A DNA stretch of 26,042 nt from an uncultured Fretibacterium sp. (GCA_937915755.1 CALGGR010000069.1:1-26042); one strand, 5' to 3'; shown: positions 15,327 to 24,772, counted from the first letter of the stretch. Program-made: numbers and translations. The notes: generated by a model from the sequence alone, not told the origin.

Positions 15327-16379
15327 ATGAAAATGTTTTCTGGCGTTCTGGGTATGGACGTAGGCATAGATTTAGGCTCGTCGAATGTCGTAGTATACGT
15401 TAAAGACAGAGGCATAGTCTTCAGCGAACCTTCTGCGGTTGCACTCAAGAAACTCCCACGCGGTGAGGGATTCGAGGTAATAGCCGTAGGTGAGGCAGCT
15501 AAAGCAATGTCCGGCAAAGAACCCAACGGAATCGAAGCTATATGGCCTCTCGAGGGCGGTGTTATCGCTAACTTCGACATGACGCAGGAACTCATAAAGT
15601 ATTGCATACGCCGTGTAAGCTCAAACAGCGCGTTCATGGTTCACCCAAGAGTGGTAATCTCAATTCCCGCTGAAGTTACGGAAGTTGAACGTAAAGCCGT
15701 TATTGATGCTACCCTCGGTGCAGGTGCAAGCGAGGCCTACGTCGTCGAAGAGCCCATAAGCGCGGCTCTCGGTGTCGGGCTTCCCATTGACAGGCCGTCG
15801 GGGTGCATGATTATCGACATAGGCGGCGGGACTTCTGAGGTCAGCGTAATCTCACTCGGTGGGATCGTCGTAACAAGTTCCCTCCGCAATGCCGGAAAAA
15901 TGATGGACAGCGCGATAATCACAATGGTCCGTCAGCGTTACGCATTACTCATAGGCGAAACTACAGCCGAGGAAGTCAAGAACACAATCGGCTCCGCCCT
16001 CCCCATGAACCCTGAACTCGAAATGAGCGTTAAAGGCCGCGACCTCTCTGACGGTCTCCCGAAAAGCGACATGATCTCCTCAATCGAAGTCCGCGAGGCC
16101 ATGGAACCAATTTTCACGGGAATTGAAGACATGGTCAAAGTCGCACTGGAGAAAATGCCCCCCGAACTTGCGAAGGATGTCGTCGACAGAGGCATTATCC
16201 TGACGGGTGGTGTTGCGTTGATGCGCGGCTTCAGCGAGAGATTATCACGCGCAATTAACACCCCGGTTATTGTAGCAGAACAGCCATTGAACTCCGTAGC
16301 TCTCGGCGTTGGGAAAATTCTCGACAACCTGGGAACTATGAAAAAAGGTTTGATGTCCGTACATCATGGCTCGCGTTAA
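15327..16379 (+). CDS. mreB: Rod-shape-determining actin homologue MreB
   Basis: Forms membrane-bound filaments that guide lateral wall synthesis. Actin-fold ATPase motifs: GIDLGSSNVVVY (phosphate 1), IDIGGGTSEVSVISLGG (phosphate 2) and ILTGGVALMRGF (adenosine). MreB-specific segments include VVISIPAEVTEVERKAV and VVEEPISAALG. The N-terminal MKMFSGVLG could be the short amphipathic membrane anchor seen in Gram-negative MreB. The 350 residues are normal. The start is ATG 15327, with ATG 15333 also possible; GAGGGG lies about 12 bases upstream. mreC begins at the base after its stop, so it is MreB proper of the mreBCD operon rather than a solo Mbl paralogue. Confidence 0.96.
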   Translation: MKMFSGVLGMDVGIDLGSSNVVVYVKDRGIVFSEPSAVALKKLPRGEGFEVIAVGEAAKAMSGKEPNGIEAIWPLEGGVIANFDMTQELIKYCIRRVSSNSAFMVHPRVVISIPAEVTEVERKAVIDATLGAGASEAYVVEEPISAALGVGLPIDRPSGCMIIDIGGGTSEVSVISLGGIVVTSSLRNAGKMMDSAIITMVRQRYALLIGETTAEEVKNTIGSALPMNPELEMSVKGRDLSDGLPKSDMISSIEVREAMEPIFTGIEDMVKVALEKMPPELAKDVVDRGIILTGGVALMRGFSERLSRAINTPVIVAEQPLNSVALGVGKILDNLGTMKKGLMSVHHGSR

Positions 16380-17150
16380 ATGGACAACAGGAGAAGTTCA
16401 GCGCGTGAATTTGCTCACGGACTTACAGCGTTGATACTGGCACTGTTCCTTCTAGGTGTAAGCTCCGGTCTTGGCGTGATGAAAAGCCTAGTAGATATTT
16501 GGGGCGCAGTGCTGTTCATTCCCGAATATCCTGCTGTTGTATTGCGTGAAGTCTTTCAGAGCTGGCGTTCATGGTCCAGGGACAAAAATTCCCTCAGCCT
16601 CGAAATAACAAGACTTCGAAACGAAAACGCCGGTCTTCGTCTCGAACTGGCAAAAATTTCCAGCGAGAAAATATATTCCGGTGACAAAAAGTCCGAAACC
16701 AGAACTGCCCGTGTAACGCTTCGTGCGCCGATGTCATGGTGGAGCGAAATTAGAATCGACAGAGGCGAACATGACAAAATCACAATGGGACTGCCAATAT
16801 TCAGCGGAGGTTATCTCATTGGCCGAATAAGTACAGTTTCAACACTTTCATCATGGGTAGAACTGATAACGTCGTCGTCATTCATGATACCTGCCGTGAT
16901 TGAGGAGACGCGGGAGCTTGGTGTTGTTGCCGGAGACGGAAACGGTTCTGTATTGCTGAGATATATTCCGACTGGAAGGAGAGTACGTTCAGGAATGAAG
17001 GTGAGCACGGCCATGATAGGCGAGGAGTTTCCGCCGGGGCTTCCTATTGGTACGATTGCGGGGGAATTTACGCCTGGTTCTGACGGCTATACGACTTACA
17101 GGATTGAGCCTGGCGCGGATTTGTCGAGATTCTACACGGTGAGTTACTAA
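16380..17150 (+). CDS. mreC: Rod-shape-determining protein MreC
   Basis: Periplasm-facing scaffold that activates PBP2-RodA. One N-terminal membrane helix (about 15-34), a coiled coil about 67-95 (SLSLEITRLRNENAGLRLEL), then the beta-barrel region with VTLRAPMSWWSEIRIDRGEHD, GLPIFSGGYLIGRIS and a second barrel ending GTIAGEFTPGSDGYTTYRIE. These match MreC in order and length (256 residues). It starts directly at the base after the mreB TAA with no separate ribosome binding site evident, so it depends on translational coupling; mreD follows one base after its stop. Confidence 0.93.
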   Translation: MDNRRSSAREFAHGLTALILALFLLGVSSGLGVMKSLVDIWGAVLFIPEYPAVVLREVFQSWRSWSRDKNSLSLEITRLRNENAGLRLELAKISSEKIYSGDKKSETRTARVTLRAPMSWWSEIRIDRGEHDKITMGLPIFSGGYLIGRISTVSTLSSWVELITSSSFMIPAVIEETRELGVVAGDGNGSVLLRYIPTGRRVRSGMKVSTAMIGEEFPPGLPIGTIAGEFTPGSDGYTTYRIEPGADLSRFYTVSY

Positions 17151-17151
17151 G

Positions 17152-17622
17152 ATGATTATAGTTATACTGTGGCTGATTCAAGATTTGCTGACGGTATTCA
17201 CTGGCGGAGGAATGCAAGTACCCGGACTTTTCATGCTTGGGATTGTATGCGGATTACTCCTTGATGACGGAAACGGCGACGGGAATCTCTGGGCAATATG
17301 GGCGGCATTCACAGGGGGGATTCTTTGGGACTTGCGATGGGTTGGAATACCGGGCTTCTTCACGCTTGGATATGTTACGGTTGTTCTGATAGTTGTCCAA
17401 GTTTGGGGGATAATCCCTCCTCAAGGCCGAATCTCCGGGACGAGCCTGATCGTCTTCATACTCCTCGAATGCTCGCAGCTAATTCCGCCGTTACTGCCCG
17501 TTTTGATACTGGGAGGGAGCGCTGGATGGAGCTATTTCCTGACTCAACAGGTCTGGTCATTGCCGGCAATCCTTGTTACGATGTACATATATTTACGGAC
17601 AATGAGGGACAGAAAGGTTTGA
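17152..17622 (+). CDS. mreD: Rod-shape-determining membrane protein MreD
   Basis: A 156-residue, highly hydrophobic protein with about five membrane segments, including LFMLGIVCGLLLDD and FTGGILWDLRWVGIPGFFTLGYV. The pattern of an acidic end on an early helix followed by a glycine-rich G-x-x-W-D-x-x-x-x-G segment is typical of MreD. Sequence alone is weak because the family diverges fast; position between mreC and the PBP2 gene settles it. It acts as the integral-membrane partner of MreC. Start ATG 17152 is one base after the mreC stop. Confidence 0.88.
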   Translation: MIIVILWLIQDLLTVFTGGGMQVPGLFMLGIVCGLLLDDGNGDGNLWAIWAAFTGGILWDLRWVGIPGFFTLGYVTVVLIVVQVWGIIPPQGRISGTSLIVFILLECSQLIPPLLPVLILGGSAGWSYFLTQQVWSLPAILVTMYIYLRTMRDRKV

Positions 17623-17623
17623 T

Positions 17624-19336
17624 ATGGAACTTTTAGACAGCAGGTTGAAATTTTTTCTCGGCTGCATGGCCCTCTCAGTCGCAATACTAGTAACAGGGCT
17701 GTATTTCTGCCAGATATACCAGAGCGACAAGTACGTGAGATTAGCGCACAGCAACAGGCTGAGAATGATACGTTTCCCCGCGCCGAGAGGCGAGATATTC
17801 GACAGGAATGGTGTACCCTTAGCCGTGAATGATACAACGTTCAGCATAATGGGCTACCCTCTCGACCTCAATACCCCCGAAAAGTTAGAGCATCTCAGCA
17901 AAATCCTAAAGCGTCATGGGATACCTTTTGAAGTTTCAGACCTTGAGAAGACGATAAAGCAGCAAAGGCTTGCACCTTACCGGGTGATGAAGATTGTCCC
18001 CAATCTTACGATGACGCAGATGGCCGAGCTTATTGCTGACTACGAGTTCCCGAGAGAATTATTCCCTCTGAGCGTATGGCGGCGCACTTACCCCGCAGGA
18101 ACTACAGCGGCTAACATAATCGGCTACGTCGGCGAGATTTCGGAAACAGAATTGAAGCTTCGTTCAGAGGAAGGCTACAGGGGCGGCGACACTATAGGGA
18201 AGAGTGGGATTGAGCGTTCATACGAGGCAGAATTGAGAGGCTCACCGGGTCAGGAATCATTAGAAGTTGACGCCAGGGGGCGCAAGATCCGCACTCTCGA
18301 CGCTAACCCTGCGGTTAAGGGTGAAGACTTGCGCTTGACGATTGACATGGGGGCGCAGAAGCTGGCTGTTGAACTCCTCAAGGACTGGAAGGGAGCAATC
18401 GTAGCGATGGACGTTCACACTGGTGCAGTAATCGCTCTTGCATCAAGCCCGGTTTACGATAACAACCCTCTTTCATGGGGAGTCTCAGGCCGTGAATGGA
18501 ACGCAATAATGAATGACCCCGAGCGCCCGATGCTTAACCGTGCAATCGCAGGGGTATATCCTCCGGCTTCAACGTTCAAGGCATTCATGTCAATAGCCGC
18601 GCTTGAAGAGAACGCAATCACCCCGTCAACGATGATTTCATGTAGAGGTGGATTGAGATTCGGCGCACATCTGTTCAAGTGCTGGAAACATTCGGGGCAC
18701 GGCTCACTCAATGTAATCGGTGGGCTTCAGCATTCATGCGATGTGTTTTTCTATCAGACGGGGTTACGGACAGGGATCGAAGACCTCATAAAGTGGGGAC
18801 GTAAATTTCATCTCGGCGAGCCTACAGGGATTGACTTGCCGGGCGAAAGCGGCGGGAATATTGCCGGGCCTGAATGGAAGCTGAGACGCTTCAAATCGGC
18901 ATGGGCGGGCGGCGATACTGTGAACTACTCAATCGGTCAGGGCTATATGCTAATGACACCGATTCAAATTGCCCGCGAATATGCGGCCATTGCGAACGGC
19001 GGAAAGATGGTAACTCCTCACCTCTGCTCGAAAAGCTACAAAGCTCCCGAAGATATAGGGTTAAATCCCACGAAGCTGGAAATTGTGAGAAGGGGACTTG
19101 AGGCAGTAGTCTCACGCGGAACCGGTTCAAGGGCTGGAAGATTCGGTGTTCATGTCGCTGGAAAGACCGGAACAGCGCAGAATTCACACGGTGATGACCA
19201 CGCGCTTTTTGCTGGATACGCTCCTGCTGAAGACCCGAAGTACGTCGCAGTAGCGGTGATTGAGGGTGGAAAACATGGAAGCAGTGTTGCCGGGCCTATG
19301 GTGGGACAAATGCTTGCCCATTTATTGTCGCACTGA
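17624..19336 (+). CDS. mrdA: Peptidoglycan D,D-transpeptidase PBP2
   Basis: Class B penicillin-binding protein that cross-links new peptidoglycan during elongation, partner of RodA. One N-terminal helix (about 10-30); the dimerisation/pedestal domain with the RGEIFDRNGVPLA motif (55-67); the transpeptidase domain with all three active-site boxes: Ser316-T-F-Lys319 (SxxK), Ser371-Cys-Asp373 (SxN position, SCD as in other PBP2s) and Lys514-Thr-Gly516. The 570 residues are slightly shorter than E. coli PBP2. SCD and the mreD-mrdA-rodA context favour PBP2 over the septal PBP3. It starts one base after the mreD stop; the following 67-bp gap is the largest in the cluster. Confidence 0.96.
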   Translation: MELLDSRLKFFLGCMALSVAILVTGLYFCQIYQSDKYVRLAHSNRLRMIRFPAPRGEIFDRNGVPLAVNDTTFSIMGYPLDLNTPEKLEHLSKILKRHGIPFEVSDLEKTIKQQRLAPYRVMKIVPNLTMTQMAELIADYEFPRELFPLSVWRRTYPAGTTAANIIGYVGEISETELKLRSEEGYRGGDTIGKSGIERSYEAELRGSPGQESLEVDARGRKIRTLDANPAVKGEDLRLTIDMGAQKLAVELLKDWKGAIVAMDVHTGAVIALASSPVYDNNPLSWGVSGREWNAIMNDPERPMLNRAIAGVYPPASTFKAFMSIAALEENAITPSTMISCRGGLRFGAHLFKCWKHSGHGSLNVIGGLQHSCDVFFYQTGLRTGIEDLIKWGRKFHLGEPTGIDLPGESGGNIAGPEWKLRRFKSAWAGGDTVNYSIGQGYMLMTPIQIAREYAAIANGGKMVTPHLCSKSYKAPEDIGLNPTKLEIVRRGLEAVVSRGTGSRAGRFGVHVAGKTGTAQNSHGDDHALFAGYAPAEDPKYVAVAVIEGGKHGSSVAGPMVGQMLAHLLSH

Positions 19337-19403
19337 GTGAACTACCGCCCCTCACTGATTATGATACAATTGCTACAAATTTTTTGATACGAAGAAATTA
19401 ACG

Positions 19404-20171
19404 ATGAAGATACCATTACTCAACAAATTACGAAGACAGGGAACGCAGATCAAGCTGGAACGGACGCATTACGGAATAAAGTTCTACCTTCCCGAAACGC
19501 TCTCAGAGGACGAACTCCTGAAGCTCCTTGTCCGAATCCCGCCAAGTGCGTACAAGCTCCCCGAAGAGCAGGGAGTAGCTTTAGATTTCTCCGGCCGTGA
19601 ATGCTCGCGGAGACTTATCCTTCACATGCTCAACAGCATAGTCTGGGAAAAGGGAATCCGTGTTGTCTCGTGGCTTTCCGGGAACGATGAATCCCGAAAG
19701 CTCTTCAAGGCCGCCGGACTCTCAGTAACCGAGCCGCCTATGAATCTTTCTGACGCAAAGAAGCCGGAATCTCCCGAAACTCCTCATGACCATGCTCACA
19801 TTCCCGCCCTCAAGATAGTATACGGCTCAATGAGGTCAGGACATAAGGTTGACACTGAGGGCGACGTTCTAGTCTGGGGACACATGAATCCGGGCGCGGA
19901 AATCATTGCCGGAGGAAGTGTTATAGTTGCGGGAAAGCTTCTTGGTGTCGTACATGCCGGGGGCTACGGCAGGACTGATGTCTTTGTATGGGCAGGGCAG
20001 TTCGAGACTCCTCAGGTAAGGATCGCAAATAAGCTCTGTTTTGCTGACCCTAAGTCAACAACTTGCTGGCGTAAATCCGTACTCATTACACTCGAAGATG
20101 GTACGCCGGTGATACGCGAGAATAAATTTCTACAGCCTCGAAAATTAGAACAGGAGGGTAATCTTAATTAA
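19404..20171 (+). CDS. minC: Septum site-determining protein MinC
   Basis: Inhibits FtsZ assembly away from midcell together with MinD. The N-terminal FtsZ-interacting domain covers about 14-110 (YGIKFYLPE..., VALDFSGRECSRRL). A His/Pro-rich linker follows, then the beta-helical MinC_C domain about 136-215 (GSMRSGHKVDTEGDVLVWG, NPGAEIIAGGSVIVAGKLLG, HAGGYG). The conserved RSGQ element that contacts MinD reads RSGH here. The C-terminal tail after the helix is about 40 residues. The start is ATG 19404; the ribosome binding site is poor (GAAGAAA). The 67-bp leader contains TATGATACAAT, a possible -10, so the min genes may also have their own promoter. Confidence 0.94.
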   Translation: MKIPLLNKLRRQGTQIKLERTHYGIKFYLPETLSEDELLKLLVRIPPSAYKLPEEQGVALDFSGRECSRRLILHMLNSIVWEKGIRVVSWLSGNDESRKLFKAAGLSVTEPPMNLSDAKKPESPETPHDHAHIPALKIVYGSMRSGHKVDTEGDVLVWGHMNPGAEIIAGGSVIVAGKLLGVVHAGGYGRTDVFVWAGQFETPQVRIANKLCFADPKSTTCWRKSVLITLEDGTPVIRENKFLQPRKLEQEGNLN

Positions 20172-20987
20172 ATGTCAGCACGTGTTATCGTAACAACTTC
20201 AGGAAAGGGCGGGGTCGGGAAAACTACATCAACCGCAAACATAGCCGCCGCTCTTGCGAAGTTCGGGAAAAAAGTCGTGGCCATTGATGCCGATGTAGGA
20301 CTGCGTAATCTTGACGTAATCATGGGCTTGGAGAACAGGGTCGTCTACAACTTCATTGATGTTATCGAAAAGACCTGCAAGCTCTCTCAGGCTCTCGTAA
20401 AGGACAAGCGAGTTCCGGGACTCTATCTTCTTCCTGCAGCTCAGACGCGTACGAAAGATGCCGTGAACCCCGAGCAGATGGTAGCCTTAGTTGAGGAGAT
20501 GAAACCGGATTTCGACTTCATACTTCTCGACTGCCCCGCCGGAATTGAGGGAGGCTTCAAGAACGCCGCCGCCGGTGCAGATGAAGCCCTTGTCGTAACA
20601 ACCCCAGAAATCCCCGCTGTCAGAGACGCTGACCGTATAATCGGAATGCTCGAATCAATGGGAAAGTCCCCAATCCGCCTGATCATCAACCGCCTTCGCC
20701 CCAACATGGTACAGGACGGCGATATGCTCGCGAAAGATGACATTCTCGATGTTCTCTCAATCGACTTAATCGGTGTAGTGCCGGAGGACGAGAGCGTAAT
20801 ACGTTCAACGAACAACGGCGAACCAATGACGATGACGCTGGATTCACCGGCTGCTCATGCATATCTCAACATAGCCGAGAGGATTTTGGGGCGTGATGTT
20901 CCGTTGATGGACTTGGAGAGCTATGCGACGAGAGGTTTCATCAGCGCGGTAAAGCGTTTCTTTTCGGGAAACAGGCGCAAGAGGTGA
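20172..20987 (+). CDS. minD: Septum site-determining ATPase MinD
   Basis: Membrane-binding ParA/MinD ATPase that recruits MinC and is released by MinE. Deviant Walker A SGKGGVGKTT (residues 10-19), IDADVGLRNLD switch I, and LLDCPAGIEGG Walker B/switch II. The C-terminus is an amphipathic helix, FISAVKRFFSGNRRKR, the membrane-targeting sequence. The 271 residues are typical. It starts at the base after the minC TAA; AGGAGGG (20152-20158) lies in the minC end 13 bases upstream. Confidence 0.97.
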   Translation: MSARVIVTTSGKGGVGKTTSTANIAAALAKFGKKVVAIDADVGLRNLDVIMGLENRVVYNFIDVIEKTCKLSQALVKDKRVPGLYLLPAAQTRTKDAVNPEQMVALVEEMKPDFDFILLDCPAGIEGGFKNAAAGADEALVVTTPEIPAVRDADRIIGMLESMGKSPIRLIINRLRPNMVQDGDMLAKDDILDVLSIDLIGVVPEDESVIRSTNNGEPMTMTLDSPAAHAYLNIAERILGRDVPLMDLESYATRGFISAVKRFFSGNRRKR

Positions 20988-20994
20988 TTGATAT

Positions 20995-21270
20995 ATGGAT
21001 TTCCTGAAAAAAATATTCGGAGGAGGAAATGACGGTTCCGGCCAAAAGGCAAAAGATCGTCTCAAGATAGTGCTGATACATGACAGAACGGACATATCGC
21101 CGCAGCTTCTCGACAATCTTAGAGATGAGATTGTTGACATTCTGGCGAAGTATATGGACATAGACACGCAGAAGATAGAAATCAACCTTGACCACGACGA
21201 CGATGCAGTAGCATTAGTAGCGAACATTCCAATACTGAGAATAAAGCGCGGGAAAGTAGCGAACCTCTAA
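20995..21270 (+). CDS. minE: Cell division topological specificity factor MinE
   Basis: Stimulates MinD ATPase and drives pole-to-pole oscillation. The 91 residues start with a short amphipathic membrane helix (MDFLKKIFGG), then the MinD-binding segment (KDRLKIVLIHDRTDISPQLL) and the C-terminal topological domain (EIVDILAKYMDID...EINLDHDDDAVALVANIPI). GAGGTG precedes ATG 20995 by eight bases. Its presence means this is an oscillating MinCDE system rather than the DivIVA-anchored MinCD type. Confidence 0.96.
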   Translation: MDFLKKIFGGGNDGSGQKAKDRLKIVLIHDRTDISPQLLDNLRDEIVDILAKYMDIDTQKIEINLDHDDDAVALVANIPILRIKRGKVANL

Positions 21271-21273
21271 AAT

Positions 21274-22389
21274 ATGCAATCATTCTGGGTTTCATTGAAG
21301 GAAGACATATCCCTCACTGACAGGCTGATGATACTCTGTGCGATTGCGCTGTCATTGTGGGGGGTATTCTGCATTTACAGCGCGGCGGCAGGGACAGCAG
21401 GCCGGGGATTCGATTTTGCGTTCCGTCAAGCGTCGTGGCTTGCAGTGAGCGTAATAGCGATGCTCCTGATCATGATTGTGGGACATCAGACGCTTCTTGA
21501 GGGAGCATACCCGCTGTACTTCCTGATGCTGTTATTCTTGGTATTGACGCTTTTTGCGCCGAAGGTGAATGGAGCGCAGTCATGGCTGGGTTTCGGCAGC
21601 ATAAGATTCCAGCCTTCAGAATTTGCGAAGGTCTCAATAATCCTGATGATGTCGAAATTCCTGAGCCGCTATCCGCCGTTGGACTTCAAGACATTCATGA
21701 TGTGCCTCGGCGTGATAATGCTGCCAGTTTTGCTCGTTCTTATACAGCCTGATGCTGGGAGTGCGCTGGTGTACTTGGTGATCTCGTTCGGAATGTTACT
21801 GGCTGCTGGAACACCGATGAAATATCTCGGCGGACTAGTGGGGCTTGGACTGTCAGCAATACCCATACTGTTTTTCTTCGTGCTTAAAGACTACCAGAAG
21901 AACAGGATACTGGTATTCATCGACCCAATGCGCGACCCGTTAGGAGCTGGCTACAACGTTATACAGTCTCGAATAGCAGTAGGTTCCGGCGGAGTATCAG
22001 GAAAGGGCTTCATGATGGGGACGCAGAGCAAGCTGAAATTTCTTCCCGAGCCGCACACAGATTTCATCTTCAGCGTATTCAGCGAGGAGTTTGGCTTCAT
22101 AGGGAACATGATATTGATTGCACTGTTTGCCGTGCTTCTTTACAGAATAGTGATAGCCGGAATACGTAGCAAGGAACGTCGCTGTAAGATACTGGTAGCC
22201 GGGGTAGCGTCATGGCTTTGGTTCCAGATGTGCGAGAGCATGGGAATGAGCATAGGGCTGCTGCCGATTACGGGGTTGCCGCTGCCGTTTTTGAGTTACG
22301 GCGGGAGTTCGCTTCTTGCAACGTTCATAGCGCTTGGGCTGGTAGCGAGCATACACATAGAGGACGCTGGATTGAAGCACAGATTTTAG
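21274..22389 (+). CDS. rodA: Peptidoglycan glycosyltransferase RodA (SEDS family)
   Basis: Polymerises glycan strands in the elongasome with PBP2. The 371-residue polytopic membrane protein carries the SEDS signatures: RFQPSEFAK, KNRILVFIDPMRDPLGAGYN, QSRIAVGSGGVSGKG, LPEPHTDFIFSV with the catalytic Asp, EEFGFIG, and GLPLPFLSYGGSS near the end. Its position behind mrdA and minCDE supports RodA rather than FtsW. The start ATG 21274 is three bases after the minE stop with no clear Shine-Dalgarno, so translation is probably coupled. Separation from mrdA by the min genes, instead of the usual direct mrdA-rodA pair, puts elongation and division-site control on one transcript. Confidence 0.96.
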   Translation: MQSFWVSLKEDISLTDRLMILCAIALSLWGVFCIYSAAAGTAGRGFDFAFRQASWLAVSVIAMLLIMIVGHQTLLEGAYPLYFLMLLFLVLTLFAPKVNGAQSWLGFGSIRFQPSEFAKVSIILMMSKFLSRYPPLDFKTFMMCLGVIMLPVLLVLIQPDAGSALVYLVISFGMLLAAGTPMKYLGGLVGLGLSAIPILFFFVLKDYQKNRILVFIDPMRDPLGAGYNVIQSRIAVGSGGVSGKGFMMGTQSKLKFLPEPHTDFIFSVFSEEFGFIGNMILIALFAVLLYRIVIAGIRSKERRCKILVAGVASWLWFQMCESMGMSIGLLPITGLPLPFLSYGGSSLLATFIALGLVASIHIEDAGLKHRF

Positions 22390-22397
22390 GAGGAGTT

Positions 22398-23015
22398 ATG
22401 TTAATACGCAAAGAAGAAGAAAGAGATTACCGGGCTGTCGAGAATTTAGTGCGCGATGCTTTCTGGAACATCTACCGTCCGGGCTGTACCGAGCATTATG
22501 TACTTCATCATATGAGGGAATATCCTAGCTTTATTTCCGAGCTTGATTTTGTTATGGAGGAAGACGGGAAGATAATCGGCCAGAATGTTTTTGTCCGCGC
22601 AAATATCAACGCAGATGACGGACGGAAAATCCTAGTCTCAGCGATGGGACCGATCTGTATAAAGCCGGAATATCAGCGCAAGGGTTACGGCAAAATTCTT
22701 CTGGACCACTCGCTCAATGAGGCCGTGAAACTCGGAATCGGAGCTATATGCTTCGAGGGTAACATTGACTTTTACGGTAAAAGCGGCTTCACATGCGCGA
22801 GCAACTTCGGCATACGCTATCACGGAGTACCTGACGCGCCGTTCTTTCTTTGCAAGGAGCTTGTAGCAGGCTATCTTGACGGCATAACGGGTGAATACTC
22901 GCCGCCTGAATGCTACTTTGTCGCAGAGAGAAATCCTGAAGACTTCGAGGCGTTTGATGCTTACTTCCCTGCCAAAGAGAAGAAAATCCTGCCCGGACAG
23001 CTTTTCCAGCAATGA
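22398..23015 (+). CDS. GNAT-family N-acetyltransferase
   Basis: Transfers an acetyl group from acetyl-CoA to an amine; substrate unknown. The 205-residue GNAT fold has the acetyl-CoA loop PEYQRKGYGK (Q-x-x-G-x-G) after the beta strand AMGPICI, and the later FYGKSGF motif of YhbS-like members. The start is ATG 22398 behind AGGAGG (22388-22393); an upstream in-frame ATG at 22212 is inside rodA and would add 62 residues that are only rodA read in another frame. Its stop overlaps the next ATG (ATGA). Confidence 0.93.
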   Translation: MLIRKEEERDYRAVENLVRDAFWNIYRPGCTEHYVLHHMREYPSFISELDFVMEEDGKIIGQNVFVRANINADDGRKILVSAMGPICIKPEYQRKGYGKILLDHSLNEAVKLGIGAICFEGNIDFYGKSGFTCASNFGIRYHGVPDAPFFLCKELVAGYLDGITGEYSPPECYFVAERNPEDFEAFDAYFPAKEKKILPGQLFQQ

Positions 23016-24772
23016 TAGAGTTCGACGAGTTCAATAATCCAGAATGGGCGTTAATGTCGCAGGTCTCAAGGCCATCGCGTTATTGCGGAAGTGAATGGAG
23101 ACCGTCAGGAAAAATTTCATGGGACGAAGCAAAGCTCAGAATATGCTTGGCGTTCCCAGATGTTTATGAGACGGGAATGAGCTACTACGGCTTCCAGATA
23201 ATCGAGGCCTTAATCCAGCGTGAAAATTATCTTGCCGACCGAGTATATTGCCCATGGCCGGACATGCAGGAATTGATGTTATCCCGGAATATCCCCCTTG
23301 CGTCAACCGAACAGAAACGCCCCGTAAAGGACTTCGACATTTTAGCGTTCACACTTCCACATGAGACCAGCTACACGAACATTCTCAGCATGTTGAGATT
23401 ATCGGGAATTAGTGTGCTGAATAGTGAGAGGGACGAAAACTCTCCCCTCGTCATTGCAGGAGGCTACGGAGCATATACCCCCGCAGTTCTTGAGAGATTC
23501 ATTGATGAATTCGGTGTCGGAGAGGCTGAAGCATTACTTCCTTCAATTTTGCCAGTCGTTGAAGAAATGAAGGGCCGACCCCGTGATGAGGTTCTGAGGG
23601 CAGTCTCTAAGCTTCCGGGATTCTACGTGCCTTCGTGCTATTCGGGCGGAGTTGTTGAGCGACAGTATACAGAAGATTTCTTCACGCTAAATTCAATGAT
23701 AGTGCCGAGCGTCAGCATAGTTCATGACCGTGCGGCTGTGGAGCTTTTCCGTGGCTGCGGAAGAGGCTGCCGTTTCTGCCAAGCAGGAATGGTGAACCGC
23801 CCAGTCCGAGAACGTCCAGAGAGTGAGGCCGCAAAATCAATCATGGACATAATATCGTCAACTGGCTGGGAAGAAGCCGGATTACTTTCCCTTGCATCGT
23901 GTGATTACTCAGAGATTGAGACTTTAATCGACGACCTGTCACCGTTGCTCAATGAAAGGCACTCGAAACTGAGCCTCCCAAGCCTTAGAATGGACGGATT
24001 TTCCGTCGGACTTGCTGAGAAACTTGAGGGACTTCGCTCAAAGCATGGCGGAATAACATTTGCCCCCGAAGCCGGAACTCAACGCCTCCGAGACGTAATC
24101 AACAAAGGCATCACAGAGGAGATGATTACAAGTTGCCTCAAGGAAATATTCTCAAGAGGCTGGGAAAGGGTAAAGCTGTACTTCATGATGGGACTTCCTA
24201 CAGAGAATGACGAAGACCTTGACGCAATCGCCGAAATCTCGCATTCAACGTTAAAACTTGCCCGATCAATGGGACGGAAGCGCGCGACAGTAAGCGTCTC
24301 AGTATCCGGATTTGTCCCGAAAGCTCACACCCCGTTTCAATGGGAACGCCAGAACTCAATCGAGGAGTTACGAGAGAAAGGCCGTCGCATAAAATCCCAA
24401 ATTCATGACCGCAATATTTCCGTGAATTACCACGAGCCAGAACAGACGTTCCTCGAGGGAGTATTGTCGAGAGGGGACAGAAGGACGGGAGACGTGATAT
24501 TCCGGGCATGGGAGACAGGGGCAGGCTTCGATAATTGGACAGAGCATTTTGACCTTCAGCGGTGGCTTGGAGCATTCGAACATTGCGGTGTTGACCCTGA
24601 AAATTACACGCGTGAACGAGGCGAAGCAGAGGCACTACCATGGGACTTCGTGAATGTTGGGATCAGCAAGAGATTTCTCCTCAACGAGCGGCACAGGGCA
24701 TACAGAGGTGAATTGACGCAGGATTGCCGGACTGGATGCGCTGCCTGCGGAATTGGCTGCGTGAAAAAGTAA
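23012..24772 (+). CDS. B12-binding-type radical SAM protein (TIGR03960-like)
   Basis: A 586-residue enzyme. The N-terminal part (about 40-230) resembles the cobalamin-binding-like domain of this family. The radical SAM core follows with CGRGCRFC (CxxxCxxC, residues about 249-256) binding the 4Fe-4S cluster, GxxxPAAGT-like TFAPEAGTQRLR and a late Cys cluster (DCRTGCAACGIGC) at the C-terminus. The whole fits the TIGR03960 family, often encoded near minDE/rodA, whose reaction is not established to my knowledge. The frequent partner (TIGR03936/DUF2344) and rng are absent directly downstream; cbiB follows instead. Translation is coupled to the GNAT gene by ATGA. Confidence 0.88.
   Translation: MIEFDEFNNPEWALMSQVSRPSRYCGSEWRPSGKISWDEAKLRICLAFPDVYETGMSYYGFQIIEALIQRENYLADRVYCPWPDMQELMLSRNIPLASTEQKRPVKDFDILAFTLPHETSYTNILSMLRLSGISVLNSERDENSPLVIAGGYGAYTPAVLERFIDEFGVGEAEALLPSILPVVEEMKGRPRDEVLRAVSKLPGFYVPSCYSGGVVERQYTEDFFTLNSMIVPSVSIVHDRAAVELFRGCGRGCRFCQAGMVNRPVRERPESEAAKSIMDIISSTGWEEAGLLSLASCDYSEIETLIDDLSPLLNERHSKLSLPSLRMDGFSVGLAEKLEGLRSKHGGITFAPEAGTQRLRDVINKGITEEMITSCLKEIFSRGWERVKLYFMMGLPTENDEDLDAIAEISHSTLKLARSMGRKRATVSVSVSGFVPKAHTPFQWERQNSIEELREKGRRIKSQIHDRNISVNYHEPEQTFLEGVLSRGDRRTGDVIFRAWETGAGFDNWTEHFDLQRWLGAFEHCGVDPENYTRERGEAEALPWDFVNVGISKRFLLNERHRAYRGELTQDCRTGCAACGIGCVKK

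Noticed and set aside
22212..22397. N-terminal extension of the GNAT protein by 62 residues
   Set aside because: These codons are the rodA 3' end read in another frame, and AGGAGG stands right before ATG 22398.
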